NCBI GenBank assembly: GCA_012656075.1
Contig: JAAKBF010000145.1
Location: forward strand, 16,859-80,858
Origin: Phytophthora hibernalis
Taxonomy: Eukaryota > Oomycota > Peronosporomycetes > Peronosporales > Peronosporaceae
Length of the DNA stretch: 64,000 nt
Direction of reading: 5' to 3'
Positions 10,912-21,452 of the stretch are shown piece after piece. The notes beneath the pieces are model-generated. The model worked only from the letters and a program-made list of their open reading frames with translations. It was not told where the DNA came from and did no database searches. Position 1 is the first letter of the stretch. Each line of letters opens with the position of its first letter. Both the position numbers and the translations under genes were made by a program.

Positions 10912-11715
10912 ATGAATCGAAACTGGACGTGGCGACCAGTGCTGCGTAATTTGCGAGCTTCTTGCTGGTCAGTGGCAGCATTGGCGTCGTTGATCATCTC
11001 ATCGCTGTGCTGGTGGCTGCTCTCAGCGCTTGCAGAGTCCGATCACGTGCTGATGCGAGGTCTGCCTTCTGGCCTGCGCAGCTTCTGGTGTGTGGAGCTG
11101 GAAGGCCACATCGATAGCCACTACTACCGGCCAGAAGTCTGTGTCACCGCTCGCAAACGCACTGAGACCATCACAAAGCTCGTGCGTATCTTCAGTGCCA
11201 TGCTCGACAGCCGCGACATTGACTACTGGGTCGACAGCGGCACCTTGCTGGGGCAGTTCCGGACGCAGTCTGTTATTCCGTGGGACGACGATGCAGACTT
11301 TGGCATGACGATGGAAGGCTATGAACGCCTTCGAGACAGTGAGTGGACCGTTCTTGCCGGCTACGAGCTCCAGGTTTGGGACAGCAACAAGCACCTAGCT
11401 CGCGATCGCGACTGGAATATCCCCGCTCGACTGGTGGACAAGACCTACGGTTTCTACGTGGATGTGTTTGTATTCACCGAGTCGGAGGCGAACGGTGTGG
11501 AGATGCTGGGTACCCACCCGTCAAGCTGCTGGCACGCGTGCTCCAAGTGTTTGCAGATAGACCGATACGCCAAGTTGCTCCTCATTCCGAGATACTACGT
11601 GTTCCCACTGCTGAGCTGTCCGTTTGCTGACTTCCGAGTTCTTTGCCCAGCGCGACGGACACTCTACCTCGAGCACTTGTACGGCCCAGATTTTCGAACT
11701 CCACGCAGGACGTAA
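10912..11715 (+). CDS. LicD/fukutin-family membrane-anchored transferase
   Basis: 267 residues, one exon. A type II signal anchor (residues about 17-40, ALASLIISSLCWWLLSAL) places the catalytic part in the secretory lumen. The LicD signature is intact: DYWVDSGTLLGQFR, then VIPWDDDADFGM with the DDD metal motif, then YGFYVDVFVF. A Cys-rich C-terminal part (CPFADFRVLCP, YLEHLYG) matches the usual end of LicD domains. Family members transfer phosphocholine, phosphoglycerol or ribitol phosphate to glycans; the substrate here cannot be told. The gene ends in DFRTPRRT at 11715. Confidence 0.75.
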   Translation: MNRNWTWRPVLRNLRASCWSVAALASLIISSLCWWLLSALAESDHVLMRGLPSGLRSFWCVELEGHIDSHYYRPEVCVTARKRTETITKLVRIFSAMLDSRDIDYWVDSGTLLGQFRTQSVIPWDDDADFGMTMEGYERLRDSEWTVLAGYELQVWDSNKHLARDRDWNIPARLVDKTYGFYVDVFVFTESEANGVEMLGTHPSSCWHACSKCLQIDRYAKLLLIPRYYVFPLLSCPFADFRVLCPARRTLYLEHLYGPDFRTPRRT

Positions 11716-12080
11716 ACCAGGACGAACTGAATTCTCTCAGCACAGAGATCAAACACCACTGTGATCCCCAGCTAATCAAGTGTTGTGCAGGATGAAACTT
11801 GAAATCCTTTGGTCATGTTAGCGTCGATTTCCACTGTTCATTCCGATTGCAACATTGATCTACCGGTTGGTCGTCACAAGTCGCAGATGGTGAAAAACGC
11901 CGTGTTCACGCTGGTTGGCGGAAACCAAGCCACGTCGTCGGGTCGTCACCCATTTCAACGTTTTTCAGCCAATAACCAGCAGTTGTGTCTCAATGGTACG
12001 TACAGTTGGATCAAGCTTCAAATCCCGAGGTGCTGAAGGTGGTGGCTGCCTCCGTCGAGCTCATTCCGGAGCTCACGACC
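11716..12080. other. Intergenic spacer
   Basis: No gene supported. The frame of the next gene stays open upstream from 11985, but there is no ATG before 12081. CCAAT occurs at 11969. Confidence 0.35.
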
Positions 12081-13060
12081 ATGACGGCGACGCGCGTGCT
12101 GAGCAGGTGCACGGACCGCAAGCTGCGGCTGTTGTGTCTGCACGGCATGTACCAGGACGCGGCCACCTTCTCGGCCAAGACGAAGTCGTTGCGGGGCTCC
12201 ACAGACGTGGACTTGGTCTTCCTGGACGGGCCTTTCACCATTGTGCCGCCCATTTTGGCGCGTCAGAACAAGCGGCGACCAAGCAACTCGAACGCAGCGT
12301 CTAGTAAACCCAAACGCGTGCGCTGCGCCAAGAAGAAGACCGAGTTCCGTGCGTGGTGGCGCCCACTCGGCATCCACCAGGAAGACGCCAGCAGCCTGGA
12401 CGAGGACCGAGACGTTCTCATCGACTTCCTGCGCGAGAAACTCGATGAAGTTGGAGACGTTGATGGAGTCGTGGGGTTCTCACAAGGGGCAAGTCTCGCA
12501 GCGTGGATGTGCTCGCAACAGGTGCGTGAAGACAGTTGTCAAATGCAGGCAGGCTGCGCTGTACTGACGCTCTTGCTCTTGATTATAGGCTTGTACTGAA
12601 CTACAATGGTCACCGAAGCTCGCAGTGCTTGTTGGGAGCTACCTGGGCTCACCACAGTACTCTTTGGACTCGGGTGTGCTCCCAGACATTGCGTCACTGC
12701 ACGTGTTCGGCTCGAACGACTACGTCATTCCGACCGCCAAGAGTCAGCAAGTGGTGGACATATTTAAGCAAGAAGAGGTGCGTGGCCTGTAGTGTTGCAG
12801 TAGTGGTGCATTGTATTGAATACTCACTCTATTGCTGTCAGACCATCGAGAACCGCGTGCTGACGTCGGTGCACAACCAGGGCCACGTGATCCCCAAGTG
12901 CGACGCGTCCAAGGAGCTGTTCAAGTCGTTTCTAGCCCTGCAACAGCTGAGATTGCTCGGTCAGCCCAGCATTTCGTCCTCGACCTCCTCCGAGTCCAGC
13001 GAGCGCGAAGAATTGTCCCCCTCGGACGCTCTGACGTCCCAGCGGGCCTGCATGCTGTAG
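12081..13060 (+). CDS. FSH1/OVCA2-type serine hydrolase
   Basis: Three exons, 12081-12521, 12589-12777 and 12842-13060, all phase 0, give 282 residues. The alpha/beta-hydrolase fold of the FSH1 family is plain: the N-terminal strand LRLLCLHGMYQDA, the nucleophile elbow GVVGFSQGASLAAW, the acid HVFGSNDYVIP and the catalytic His in NQGHVIP. Close relatives are OVCA2 and yeast Fsh1, which hydrolyse short- to medium-chain esters. A lysine/arginine-rich insert (KPKRVRCAKKK, about residue 75) between the first strand and the nucleophile is not typical and could act as a nuclear signal. A Ser-rich tail follows the catalytic domain. Without the intron assignments the C-terminal half would be missed. 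Confidence 0.8.
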
Positions 13061-13291
13061 CCTGCCCCCAAGTGTAGCCATATCCCCATACACAAAAATG
13101 ACGCAGCAGTATCCGTTCAGTCATTCGCTGAAATACATTATTTCCAGCCAATCGTATCCAATATTCGTCAAGAAATGGCAAAACACGGTGTGATCCTGCG
13201 CACCACGAATATTTCGATTCACGCATCAATACTAAACGCCAGTCTAAAAGGCGGCGGGAAGGAAGCAAGCAAGAGACCCAGCAGCGTCACC

Positions 13292-13762
13292 ATGTCGGCC
13301 GAGGACGTCGCCAAGGCCTTCGTGCAGCACTACTACACCACGTTCGACACGAACCGGGCGGGGCTCACCAGTCTCTACGTACGTGTAGCCTCCGCTCTCG
13401 CAATCTTCACTCGGATCATCATCTTCTAACACTAACTCTATTATTTCTCTATTATTTCTCTATTATTTCTCTATTATTTCTTCACAGCAAGACGTGTCCA
13501 ACTTGAGCTGGGAGGGCCAGCTGCAGACGGGCCAGCAGGCCATCGTGGCCAAGCTCCAAGCGCTGCCAGCTGTGCGCCACGAGTTCCCGACCGTGGACAT
13601 CCAGCCGTCCACGTCGGGCAACGCCATGATCATCTTCGTGCAGGGCAAGATGCAGATCGAGGACAACCCCCGATCCAGTTCACGCAGGTGTTCCAGCTCG
13701 TGGCTCACCAGCCTGGCCAGTACTACATCCATAACGACGTCTTCCGTCTGCAGTACGGATAA
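13292..13762 (+). CDS. NUTF2: Nuclear transport factor 2 (one frame break)
   Basis: Two exons, 13292-13378 and 13488-13762, give 120 residues, the family length. FVQHYYTTFDTNRAGLTSLY and LSWEG match the NTF2 core that binds RanGDP and FxFG nucleoporins. NTF2 carries RanGDP back into the nucleus. One C is missing from CCCCC 13667-13671; adding it gives PPIQFTQVFQL and the conserved end FRLQYG. The intron carries a perfect 11-bp tandem repeat just before its acceptor (separate entry). Confidence 0.85.
13436..13479 (+). repeat. 4 x 11-bp tandem repeat in the NTF2 intron
   Basis: Four perfect copies of CTCTATTATTT, directly followed by CTTCACAG, the splice acceptor. The array therefore forms the pyrimidine-rich tract of the intron. 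Confidence 0.9.
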
Positions 13763-14190
13763 GCGGCCGGCTTTTCCGGTCGCTACGTTAGCTGCGAGTC
13801 GACAACCAGCCAATTGATTCTTCTACAGGTTTAAAGAGATGGTGGATGGAAGAGGAGGAGGAGGATGTTGACGTAGCTGCTACTTCTCGAAGGGGTGACA
13901 CGCTTCATTCAGCTGCGTGCGTTTTGGACGAGAGCGACGTAGAAGACGGAAAACGGTGAATAGATACTCTGCTCCTGGATGTCATTGGAGTTCGCAGAGT
14001 TGTGAAAGGCTGCAGTTGTTCGCGTTGGTGCTGTGTCTTGTGCAGGTGCACGCATTTATCGTGCTGAGGCGTATATTTAGCAGGTGAGAATGAAGTTGTT
14101 TGTTGTTTGAGAGCCATTCACCGCTGGAAATCGATCAGACCAGAGCATCTACACGACTTGACAGATTCATCGTCGCTACTACTGCAAGCC
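13763..14190. other. NTF2 downstream region and next promoter
   Basis: No gene supported in 428 bases. A purine-rich GGAGGAGG patch lies at 13850-13866. Confidence 0.35.
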
Positions 14191-14800
14191 ATGAGTACTG
14201 CAGGTCCTCAACCCACGGGCCCAAGCAGTGTAAGACCTCGTTGAAGTGTACCTGGACTGATTGCTACTGAAACCTGTTCCTGTGTGGTTTAGCCTTCTCG
14301 TGTGACGCTCATGGAACGCCAAGCCCTTGAGAAAGGAGATGTGTCTATGCTTGCCACGCTTCGTGTACGTGGTTTGCCACCTTGCTGACTTGCCTGGGAT
14401 GATCGTTTACGTCTCTGCGATTATGTGTGTACAGATTGGCGAGCTGGATAAACTGGTTGCTGGAATGCGGCAGAAGCAGGCGATCACGCAGGCTGCAATG
14501 AAGAATTATGAGAGCGAGATGGGCCATATCGACCGCGAGGTGGCAAGCATCATGGCGCGGTACACACCCATGTGCAAACGCCTGGAAGCTCGTCGTCAAG
14601 AACGAAGTGAGCTCCAGCGTCAGCTCGACGATGTGACTCGACAGTTTGGCGACGTGCTTTCTGCCACGAAGCAACGGCTGCGCACGAGCTCTCACGAACA
14701 TGTGCAGCATATTCGTCATGAAGCCTCAGCCGAGCTTGCCGGTACTCGTGGCTATTCACTGGGTCGCAACAGTACTGTGTACCAGAAGCCTCGCAAGTAG
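14191..14800 (+). CDS. Coiled-coil protein, 158 aa
   Basis: Three exons, 14191-14229, 14293-14364 and 14435-14800, joined in phase 0. After a short Pro/Ser-rich start, most of the protein is a charged heptad-type helix (ELDKLVAGMRQKQ, REVASIMARY, RRQERSELQRQLDDVTRQF). The tail ends GRNSTVYQKPRK. There are no membrane segments. I do not recognise the family. The gene converges with IFT52, ending 109 bases from it, in a neighbourhood rich in ciliary genes, so an axonemal or basal-body role is possible, but this is only context. Confidence 0.65.
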
Positions 14801-14909
14801 TTTGCACATGCATGCTTTTGAATTAAGTGATATTACTGCATTGCACCTCCTCTTGCTGCTGTCTACTACCCTAATGGATGTCCACCGCGGCTGAAGAAGA
14901 CGGTATTCC

Positions 14910-16630
14910 TTACGGCATGGAGGCCTTGCCATCTTCTTCATCGTCATCGTCCATCCTGTTTCGAAAGCCACTGGGTGGTGGGGTTGATTCCTTCGACTCT
15001 TTGGATTCAGCAAAGTTTGATAAGGACGATGGCCGTGTGAATGCCGAATTGCTCATGTTATCAGTGTTCCCGTTGGCGTTCAGGCCACTGGAACCGACGA
15101 TAACGGGGGCCGAATCTTGGTTGAGCTTCTTGAAATTGACGATCTTCTGGAAAATGAACTCAAGAACATGCTTGGCATCGCTGCGCTCTGGGTCGAGCCG
15201 CGGCAGAATGCCAAGGATGTCGGCACTCTCGCGCACGTAGTATTCGAGATCGTCGTCTGAGCACTTATTTGTAAGCTGGGCAAGCCGCAAAGACTCGCTG
15301 GCAAAATGTTCGTCCAGATCAAATTGATCCAATGCCGGTGGCGGTGGCTCTCGCAATGCTGGAGGAAACACCGCCGACTTGAGTGGCGGCAGTGGACATT
15401 CGAACTGAGGCGGAATAAGTGTGAGCGGTTCGTGCTTCACACCAAGCTCGCGATAGAGATTTACTGCTTCCGGAATGAGAGACGTGTCAAACTTGAAAAG
15501 AGCGTCGTCAAAGAGTCTCGTAAAGTCTTTGGGAAGTTCCTCGCTTTCTTGCATGCAGGATCGCAGCCGGTCGCTGAGGGCTTGTGTGTCTGGCAATCGA
15601 ACATACTCGTTCAGGTCCGGATCTTCGGCGTCCTGGTGGTTTAATTTGATGCCTTTGTCTTTAAGCAGCCAGCGGAAGACAATTTCCTGCAACTTTGTGT
15701 TCTCTTCCTTGTCGATCCATTCGTCCGTAAAACACTGCGCTGATCCGAAAACAATCAATCGCCCTGACTTTGATGCCGATGCGGGCAGTGCAACACCACC
15801 TTCTTGCCATGCAGCGACAACTGGTCTGTTTACCGGGTACGAAATAAACCCTGAAGACAGTAGCGGTGCTGCCGGCTTTTCACCGTCAGCGTGGCTCCGT
15901 ACGGGTATACGAAGGTGAGACCCTTCTGGTCCTTCTCTAGTGCCCCTCCTGATCCTGTCGGTTTAGCTATTCCAGGAACCGCATCACGCCCTGACCCCAA
16001 CACATCTTTCCTGCCATACAGCTCATTAACCTGAGGAAAAGCAATCAACCCGACCAAAGTAAGTAGACAGCAAGCATCACATCTGGAGATCAAAATAAAG
16101 CACTACCATGCGTGCGAGCTCTCTGTTCACGACGCCGCTGGAGATCAGCACCTCTTTCGGGTGGTGATACTTGTGGTAGACCGTCCGGATAACAGCGTCC
16201 GGGTTCACAAAGATACCGAAACTGGGCCACAACAACGATCAAAGCGTGTGTCAACCTCAACACTCACTTTCAATTGCGTTCTTGCAATTGTATCCACTCA
16301 CTCTTTCAACCACCCGTTGAGGTTCGTGTCGAACGTCTGTTCACCGCCTTCTCCCAGCATGAGCAGGATGCTGCCACCACCATTAAGAAAGTCCTTGAGT
16401 GTCGCGAACTCAGTGGAGCTGAAGCGTTCCCTCACACCCGCGAACACGAGCACACTGGCGTCCTTTATCCGGTCCCGTGACAGGTCGTCCTTGTTCACGT
16501 CCACCTTGCACAGCGGCTTGAGTTTACGCGCGAGCTTCTTGAGACCGCTGGTCGGGTAGAACTGCTCCTTCTTGGACGCATCAAACAGCACCGATGCCGC
16601 CTTGGCTACGCGCGCATCGTCCGCCTCCAT
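14910..16630 (-). CDS. IFT52: Intraflagellar transport protein IFT52 (one frame break)
   Basis: Minus-strand exons 16630-16302, 16221-16107 and 16030-14910 give about 521 residues. IFT52 is a core IFT-B1 subunit needed to build flagella. The GIFT-type N-terminus contains NGGGSILLMLGEGGE, then NPDAVIRTVYHKYHHPKE and SSGVVNREL across the first intron, and GLTFVYPYGATL. The frame breaks at TTTT 15877-15880 (AAAA in the mRNA). One added base gives TVKKPAAPLLSSGF and YPVNRPVVAAW, which match the family. The conserved middle contains FGSAQCFTDEWIDKEEN. The Ser- and acid-rich tail (about 60 residues beyond the usual end) makes it longer than animal IFT52. Confidence 0.9.
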
Positions 16631-16780
16631 CGGCCGCGATCAATGGCATCTACGGATCTTAAAAGGTCGCGTCGTATGGGAGACCTTGGTGGTGCACGTA
16701 AGTTACGTTTCCACACCAGATAAATCAGGTTTTGACTGCCAGTCAGACTCGGAAGGGGGATCTCATAGACAAGGAACGCC

Positions 16781-17161
16781 ATGGTAGGGAGATATTTGTA
16801 TGTGTATGATGGAGGGCAGGAACTCACTTGGCTTCTGTAACAGGCGGAGTTCCGACAGGCCAAGCACACCATCATCCTGGTGCAGTACACGCGGGACCCG
16901 AACTCGCGCACGTACCTGGACTTTGAGTCGGTGAACGGCGGCATGGACGGCGTGGTCAAGATGTACGAGGCCAAGCTCAAGCAGCTCAACCCGAGCATGA
17001 AGAACATCACGTACGACATCCAGGACCTGTACACGTACATCGACTCGCTCACGGACCTCAGTGCGCTCGTGTTGGACCTCGAGACCAAGACGTACCTTCC
17101 CTGTGGCAAGGAGTGGATCAAGAAGAAGGTCTTCCAAGTGCTCAAGAACCAGGCCGGATAA
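16781..17161 (+). CDS. ERH: Enhancer of rudimentary homologue (ERH)
   Basis: Exons 16781-16783 and 16859-17161 give 101 residues, close to the usual 104. Exon 1 is just the ATG, followed at once by GTAGGG; the acceptor CGACAG leads into AKHTIILVQYTRDP. ERH residues are well kept: RTYLDFESVNGGMDGVVKMY, TYDIQDLYTYID, and WIKKKVFQVL. ERH is a small dimeric nuclear protein that binds splicing and RNA-decay factors. It is divergent from IFT52, with 150 bases between the two start codons. Confidence 0.88.
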
Positions 17162-17244
17162 GCGGTCGACTGTAGGGAATGTGAGGTTGTTGCTGGACAA
17201 GTGGTAACAAGACACTGCGAATATTCACGAGCTCTTGATTGATT

Positions 17245-17442
17245 TTACGCTGCAGACGGCTCGTGTCTGGCCGCTTGGTACACGTAGAAGAACTGCACAG
17301 CCACCAAAAGCAGCAGAACCACTTGCAGGAACACACTGAGGTCTTCACGAACAGCTGACGTCAATTTAGAGAGCGCTACAGCCACGAAGAGGGCGCTGAA
17401 GATTGCTACAGCCACGTCGAATGATGTCGGATTGAGCTCCAT
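17245..17442 (-). CDS. Small two-helix membrane protein, 65 aa
   Basis: MELNPTSFDVAVAIFSALF begins a protein with two predicted membrane helices (FDVAVAIFSALFVAVALS and LSVFLQVVLLLLVAVQFFYVY), separated by a short charged loop (KLTSAVREDL). No signal peptide or catalytic motif is seen. The size suggests an accessory subunit of a membrane complex, but I cannot name it. A Met at 17493 in the same frame is possible; the shorter form is preferred because the extra 17 residues look unlike a protein start. Confidence 0.45.
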   Translation of the reverse strand: MELNPTSFDVAVAIFSALFVAVALSKLTSAVREDLSVFLQVVLLLLVAVQFFYVYQAARHEPSAA

Positions 17443-17604
17443 ATTGGAATGTAGCCATGTGGCAAAAAGATCGCTGCATGCTAAATGGACCAAACATATG
17501 CGTACATTTAGACTTGATTTCAGTAAGACTCACCGTTTTGAAACTGCCAAAACAATCGCTCATTTTTGGTCCAGACAATTCGAGTCGAGCGTAGTGTGTG
17601 AAGT

Positions 17605-18102
17605 ATGGCACAGGAAGGAGGAGAGCAAGCGCCGACGCTGGACATGGTCAAGCTCATCAGGTAAAGTTCGCTCTTACGCTGCCATTCGTGCAACTACGGG
17701 CTTGTAGCGCTCTGTGTAAGGCTCAAAATTAGCTGGCGTCTGAATTGTCATTTTTTACTGCGATTATTGATGCAATACAGCGCTGAGGGCCACGAAATTT
17801 ACATCAGCAGGAAGTGCGCCATGGTGTCGGGCACCATCCGCGCCATGCTGAGTGGTGCGAACATTGACAATATATTGAAAATGACAATAGAAACTCACCT
17901 GTTATCTACTGCAGGCCAATTCACCGAGAGCAAGGGCGAGATCACGTTTCCAGACATCAGTGCCCCCATCCTGGAGAAGGTGTCGCAGTACATGTACTAC
18001 AAGACGCAGTTCTCGGACAGCACTTCACGCCTGCCAGAGTTTATCATCGAGCCGGAGATCGCTATGGAGCTGCTCATGGCAGCCAACTACCTTGACTGTT
18101 AA
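17605..18102 (+). CDS. ELOC: Elongin C
   Basis: Exons 17605-17660, 17781-17854 and 17915-18102 give 105 residues. The SKP1/BTB fold of elongin C is clear: VKLISAEGHEIYISRKCAM, SGTIRAMLSGQFTE across the second intron, and the C-terminal signature PEFIIEPEIAMELLMAANYL. Elongin C, with elongin B, links cullin-2/5 to BC-box substrate receptors. It ends in LDC like animal ELOC. No frame break. Confidence 0.92.
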
Positions 18103-18251
18103 CCAACTACAGACCAAGCGCGGCATCATTTCAAGTCTAATACAGTCAACCCCATTGCATCTTCATCCATGTGAGTAGTTCCTGCTTGGTGTCTGTTGAG
18201 TGGGTTTGACTATTCTCAGGACGACTCGTCGGACGGTGGTTGGCGTTCAAG

Positions 18252-18843
18252 ATGCTTCTCGCCAAGCAACGACGTCGCGCTCGACTGGTACTGCAGCAAA
18301 CGATCTGCTTCGAAGCTTGGTTCGGTTTACTCTACTATCCTATTTCGTGTCTTCTCCTACGCGACAAGGTGAGTTTAAGTTTCTGGTTTGGACATGCTCG
18401 AGAACTGACAATGGTGAAAGCTGGTTGCGCTGCACTACAGTTCTTCGTTGTCGCGCGCACTGCCTGCTTGCTGCTTGGTCGTGTTGATTCCAGCGGATGT
18501 GGCACGTTACTATTTGGGCACGCTTGGGAATTTGCGTCAGCAGGTGTTCCCACTGACGGCTTTCATGTTCCTGTCGGCTTGTCCGCTGCTCCCTGGATTG
18601 GTCTATCTGAGCTTCTTCGCTGAGAATCGACTTCCGTTCGACATTGTTGCTGGCACGAGCTTTGTGCTGCTACTTCTGGCAGAGTGTGCTGCTGGTTTCG
18701 TTGTGCTGCGCGAGTTGCTCAGACAGGAGACAGCACGTTTCCTCAAAATGCGCAAATTTAACGAATGTAGTGCAGACGACGAAGAGCGTGCTAGGTTCTT
18801 ACATGAAGAAGATAGGAAGCCCATTGCCAGGCCATGGCAATAG
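18252..18843 (+). CDS. TMEM17: Transition-zone membrane protein TMEM17 (one frame break)
   Basis: Exon 1 is 18252-18368; exon 2 starts at 18441 after CTACAG. Exon 1 carries LVLQQTICFEAWFGLLYYP, matching the first helix of TMEM17. Exon 2 carries ARYYLGTLGNLRQQVF, then ACPLLPGLVYLSFFAENRLPF and CAAGFVVLRELLRQETARFL, the TMEM17 order of four helices and a basic tail. TMEM17 is part of the MKS/B9 complex that gates the ciliary membrane. Near 18471-18480 the frame must shift by one surplus base (CTTGGTC), unlike most breaks here. About 173 residues. The unspliced frame is open through the intron, but splicing gives the family spacing. Confidence 0.75.
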
Positions 18844-18970
18844 ATTCCATCTTGAAGCACAAATACATCACCATGTTGCATTGGGTTGCGAAGAGCCGAC
18901 CGCTCGAGGGTGTCTTTTCACAGATCATTATCTCTGGCATCAGTTGCTCGCAGCATTGACACACGGTACA

Positions 18971-19902
18971 ATGTCGGCGCTACGCAGTATGGAGACGACG
19001 CACAAAAGCACGGTGAGCACTTGTCCAGATAGGAAGGATCGTGTCAAAGCTAACAGTTGTGACTTCGTGGGCAGACGGTGTTGCGCTGCAAGGTGGCTGT
19101 CGTTGGTGATGCCACCGTGGGTAAGACGGCTCTACTCCAGGTTCTCAAGAGCAACGGCCACGAATATCCAAAAACTACGTGATGGTGAGGTCTACCTGCT
19201 TTTGGGAATGAACATGGACGCTTTCTCATTATATTTGCTACATCTTCAGACATCGGATGTCGAGCTGTCGACAAAAAGCATTGCGATTCCAGACACGAAT
19301 GTCGTTGTGGAGCTGTACCTCTTCGACTGTGCCGGTCAAAGTATCTTCAACCAGCTCGACTTTGGCACTGTTCACGTGCGTCATGAGCTGTCTTTATTGT
19401 TTTTGATGAAGGTAGAACCTTACTTTTGTGTGGTGGTTTCCAGTACAAAGGTGCATCGATGGCTCTCGTGGTTTTCGATGTGAACAACAAAGAGTCCTTC
19501 AAGTCGTGTAGCAAATGGTACCAGGATGTTCGGGATGCGTCGCCGAACCACAACATCCCAGGTATGAAATGCAGTATGCAGGAATTATTTTCGCATCTCA
19601 AATGCTGTTGTTTGATAACTATCGTGGCAGGTGTGTTGCTGGCCAACAAGACGGACCTCCGTTACAACAACCGCGACGCTATCTCCGCCAAGGAAGCTGA
19701 AGAGTTCGCAGAGCGCAACGATCTCAAGTTCTTCGAGTGCTCCGCGGTGCGTACATCTTGTCTTACCTTTAAAGTGAAAATGTTGCTGAGATTCGCTTAT
19801 GATCGTGCTGTGTAGCAACAAAATTCGGGTGTCGAGGCTCCATTTGCATACATTGCCGACTGGTTCCAGAAGAAATACCAGACAGCGACGCAGCGTGCAT
19901 AG
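18971..19902 (+). CDS. IFT27: Small GTPase IFT27/RABL4 (one frame break)
   Basis: Six exons: 18971-19012, 19075-19184, 19250-19375, 19444-19561, 19631-19746 and 19816-19902, about 199 residues. This is a Rab-like GTPase with the P-loop GDATVGKT, DCAGQ, NKTD and ECSA. Features specific to IFT27 are TKSIAIPDTNVVVELYLFD, ESFKSCSKW, and the C-terminal VEAPFAYIADWF. There is no prenylated Cys tail, as in IFT27. IFT27 pairs with IFT25 on the IFT-B complex and helps export the BBSome from cilia. One A is missing in AAAAA 19170-19174; adding it gives YPKNYVM. The gene follows TMEM17 by 127 bases on the same strand. Confidence 0.88.
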
Positions 19903-20344
19903 GATAGCGCTGCGATTGCTTTGCTGGCTTGCAGCCGAAAACTGGCAGTACAAAGCTAACACTGAACGTTATTTTGTATTCTTCCTGTTCTCATTATTCC
20001 AAGACTACAGGTACACCCTCAAATCTTGCGTTCGAAAGGAACAATACGCGTGCTGCACCGCGGCGTAGAAATGACCAGCAGTAACAGGTCCAGTGTCCAT
20101 TTTGTAGAGGAAGGTCTCCGATGTCACCCAACAGTGTCGGTATACAGTGCTCGCGAAGTTGAACAATTGTAGCGGTGGTCGAAAATGCGCCACCGATTTG
20201 TCCCTTCGACTGGGTGGGTGATCACAAAGAGCAAACGCACCAAGCTGGGCACACGACTTTGGTGATCTATGCGCTGCAAAGCGTCACTTTACTTACAACA
20301 AGTATCTCGGACAACTAAACTAGACAATAAACTATCTTTGATCA
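19903..20344. other. Convergent 3' region between IFT27 and the 7TM array
   Basis: No gene seen in 442 bases; ordinary base composition and no repeats noted. Confidence 0.35.
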
Positions 20345-21452
20345 CTATGCCATGGAGCGCGATTGTGGCTGCGGCTGTGGGATCACCTCTTTCTTCTTGA
20401 TCGTCCGGAAGGCCCATAGCACCACCCACACGCATATTACCTGCAGCACATTGAGGTAGCTGAGACCGGCCTTGATCGATGCACATCCGACACCATTGGC
20501 GCACTGGAGCTCGTCAGACTCGTTCGCTGTGTGGGTCACCGCCATGTACATCTGCGCAGCCACGACGATAATTGAAAGCGTCTCGGTCACGTACAGGATC
20601 TTGCGAATCTTGGCCGAATGGCCCTCTTTCGGTTTTGGTCGATGGGCGAGCTTGGGTTCCTGCACCACAGGAACACCGTCTTCGTCGTCGCTCAGGCTAC
20701 CCATGTTGTACGAATGGTTCATCATGCGGTCCGACATCACAGTGAGCATTCGTTGCTTCTTATGGCGTTCAAAATCTTGCAGGCGCGATAGCACCCGCAG
20801 TCCGTAGATCAGAAAGACCGTGCTGATGATACCTAGCATGATCGCACTCCACATCAAGTGGAGGTAGGTGAGCCCGGTCCGGTTGAAACCCTTCGATAGG
20901 AAGAGGCAAACGTTGTAGAGAATGTAGAATGCCCAAACAACCGCAATGGCAATGCTCTCCAAACAGATGAGATGCGGTGGTCGATCGCTCATCGCAGCCC
21001 CTGCTGGATAATGGTGGCCCAGTAGCCGAGAGTCATGATACTGCACAACATAAGTAAATGAGGTTAGAAAATTTGGGTCCTGTCACCGTCGGAGAAAGTG
21101 ATGCCACTTACTACACGGAGTACAGCGCGGCGGTTAACGAGTCGGACAGGAAGCTGCTAATGGGGCGAGGAATGATATGGCCGTAGCTTTTCGGGTCTGC
21201 GCCGGTTAGCACCATCGTCAACGCTGCATAGCAGCAGAAGAGGAAGTTGTACTGCTGCAGTTTGGACGTTTCGTACTTGATCGAGCGGATGTACATGACT
21301 GCACTGGCGAAGGTCGTCACTCCGCCAAGAACGAGATAAATAATCTGCACGCGCAAGTACGCGTCCGGACTGTACGATGACAGCGTTCGCACGCAGCCAT
21401 CCTCAGTCTGCGCGAGTCCGTAGTCACACGTCGCATCGGTGATGTTCGACAT
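20345..21452 (-). CDS. Seven-transmembrane protein, array copy 1 (one frame break)
   Basis: Minus-strand exons 21452-21112 and 21040-20345, about 345 residues. It has seven hydrophobic helices, no signal peptide, and a short N-terminus with an N-x-T sequon (MSNITDATC), implying N-out topology. The third helix spans the intron (SLTAALYSV then IMTLGYWATII). The loop between helices 5 and 6 is long and acidic (SDDEDGVPVV) and leads to EGHSAKIRKIL. The last loop carries CANGVGC. The layout (LGYWA-I, then IYGLRVLSRL) resembles the THH1/TOM1/TOM3 7TM family of plants, but similarity is weak. One base is missing in CCCC 20998-21001 (IIQQGAAM after repair). It is the last gene of the array in the direction of transcription, and ends in a PQPQPQSRSMA tail. 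Confidence 0.7.
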
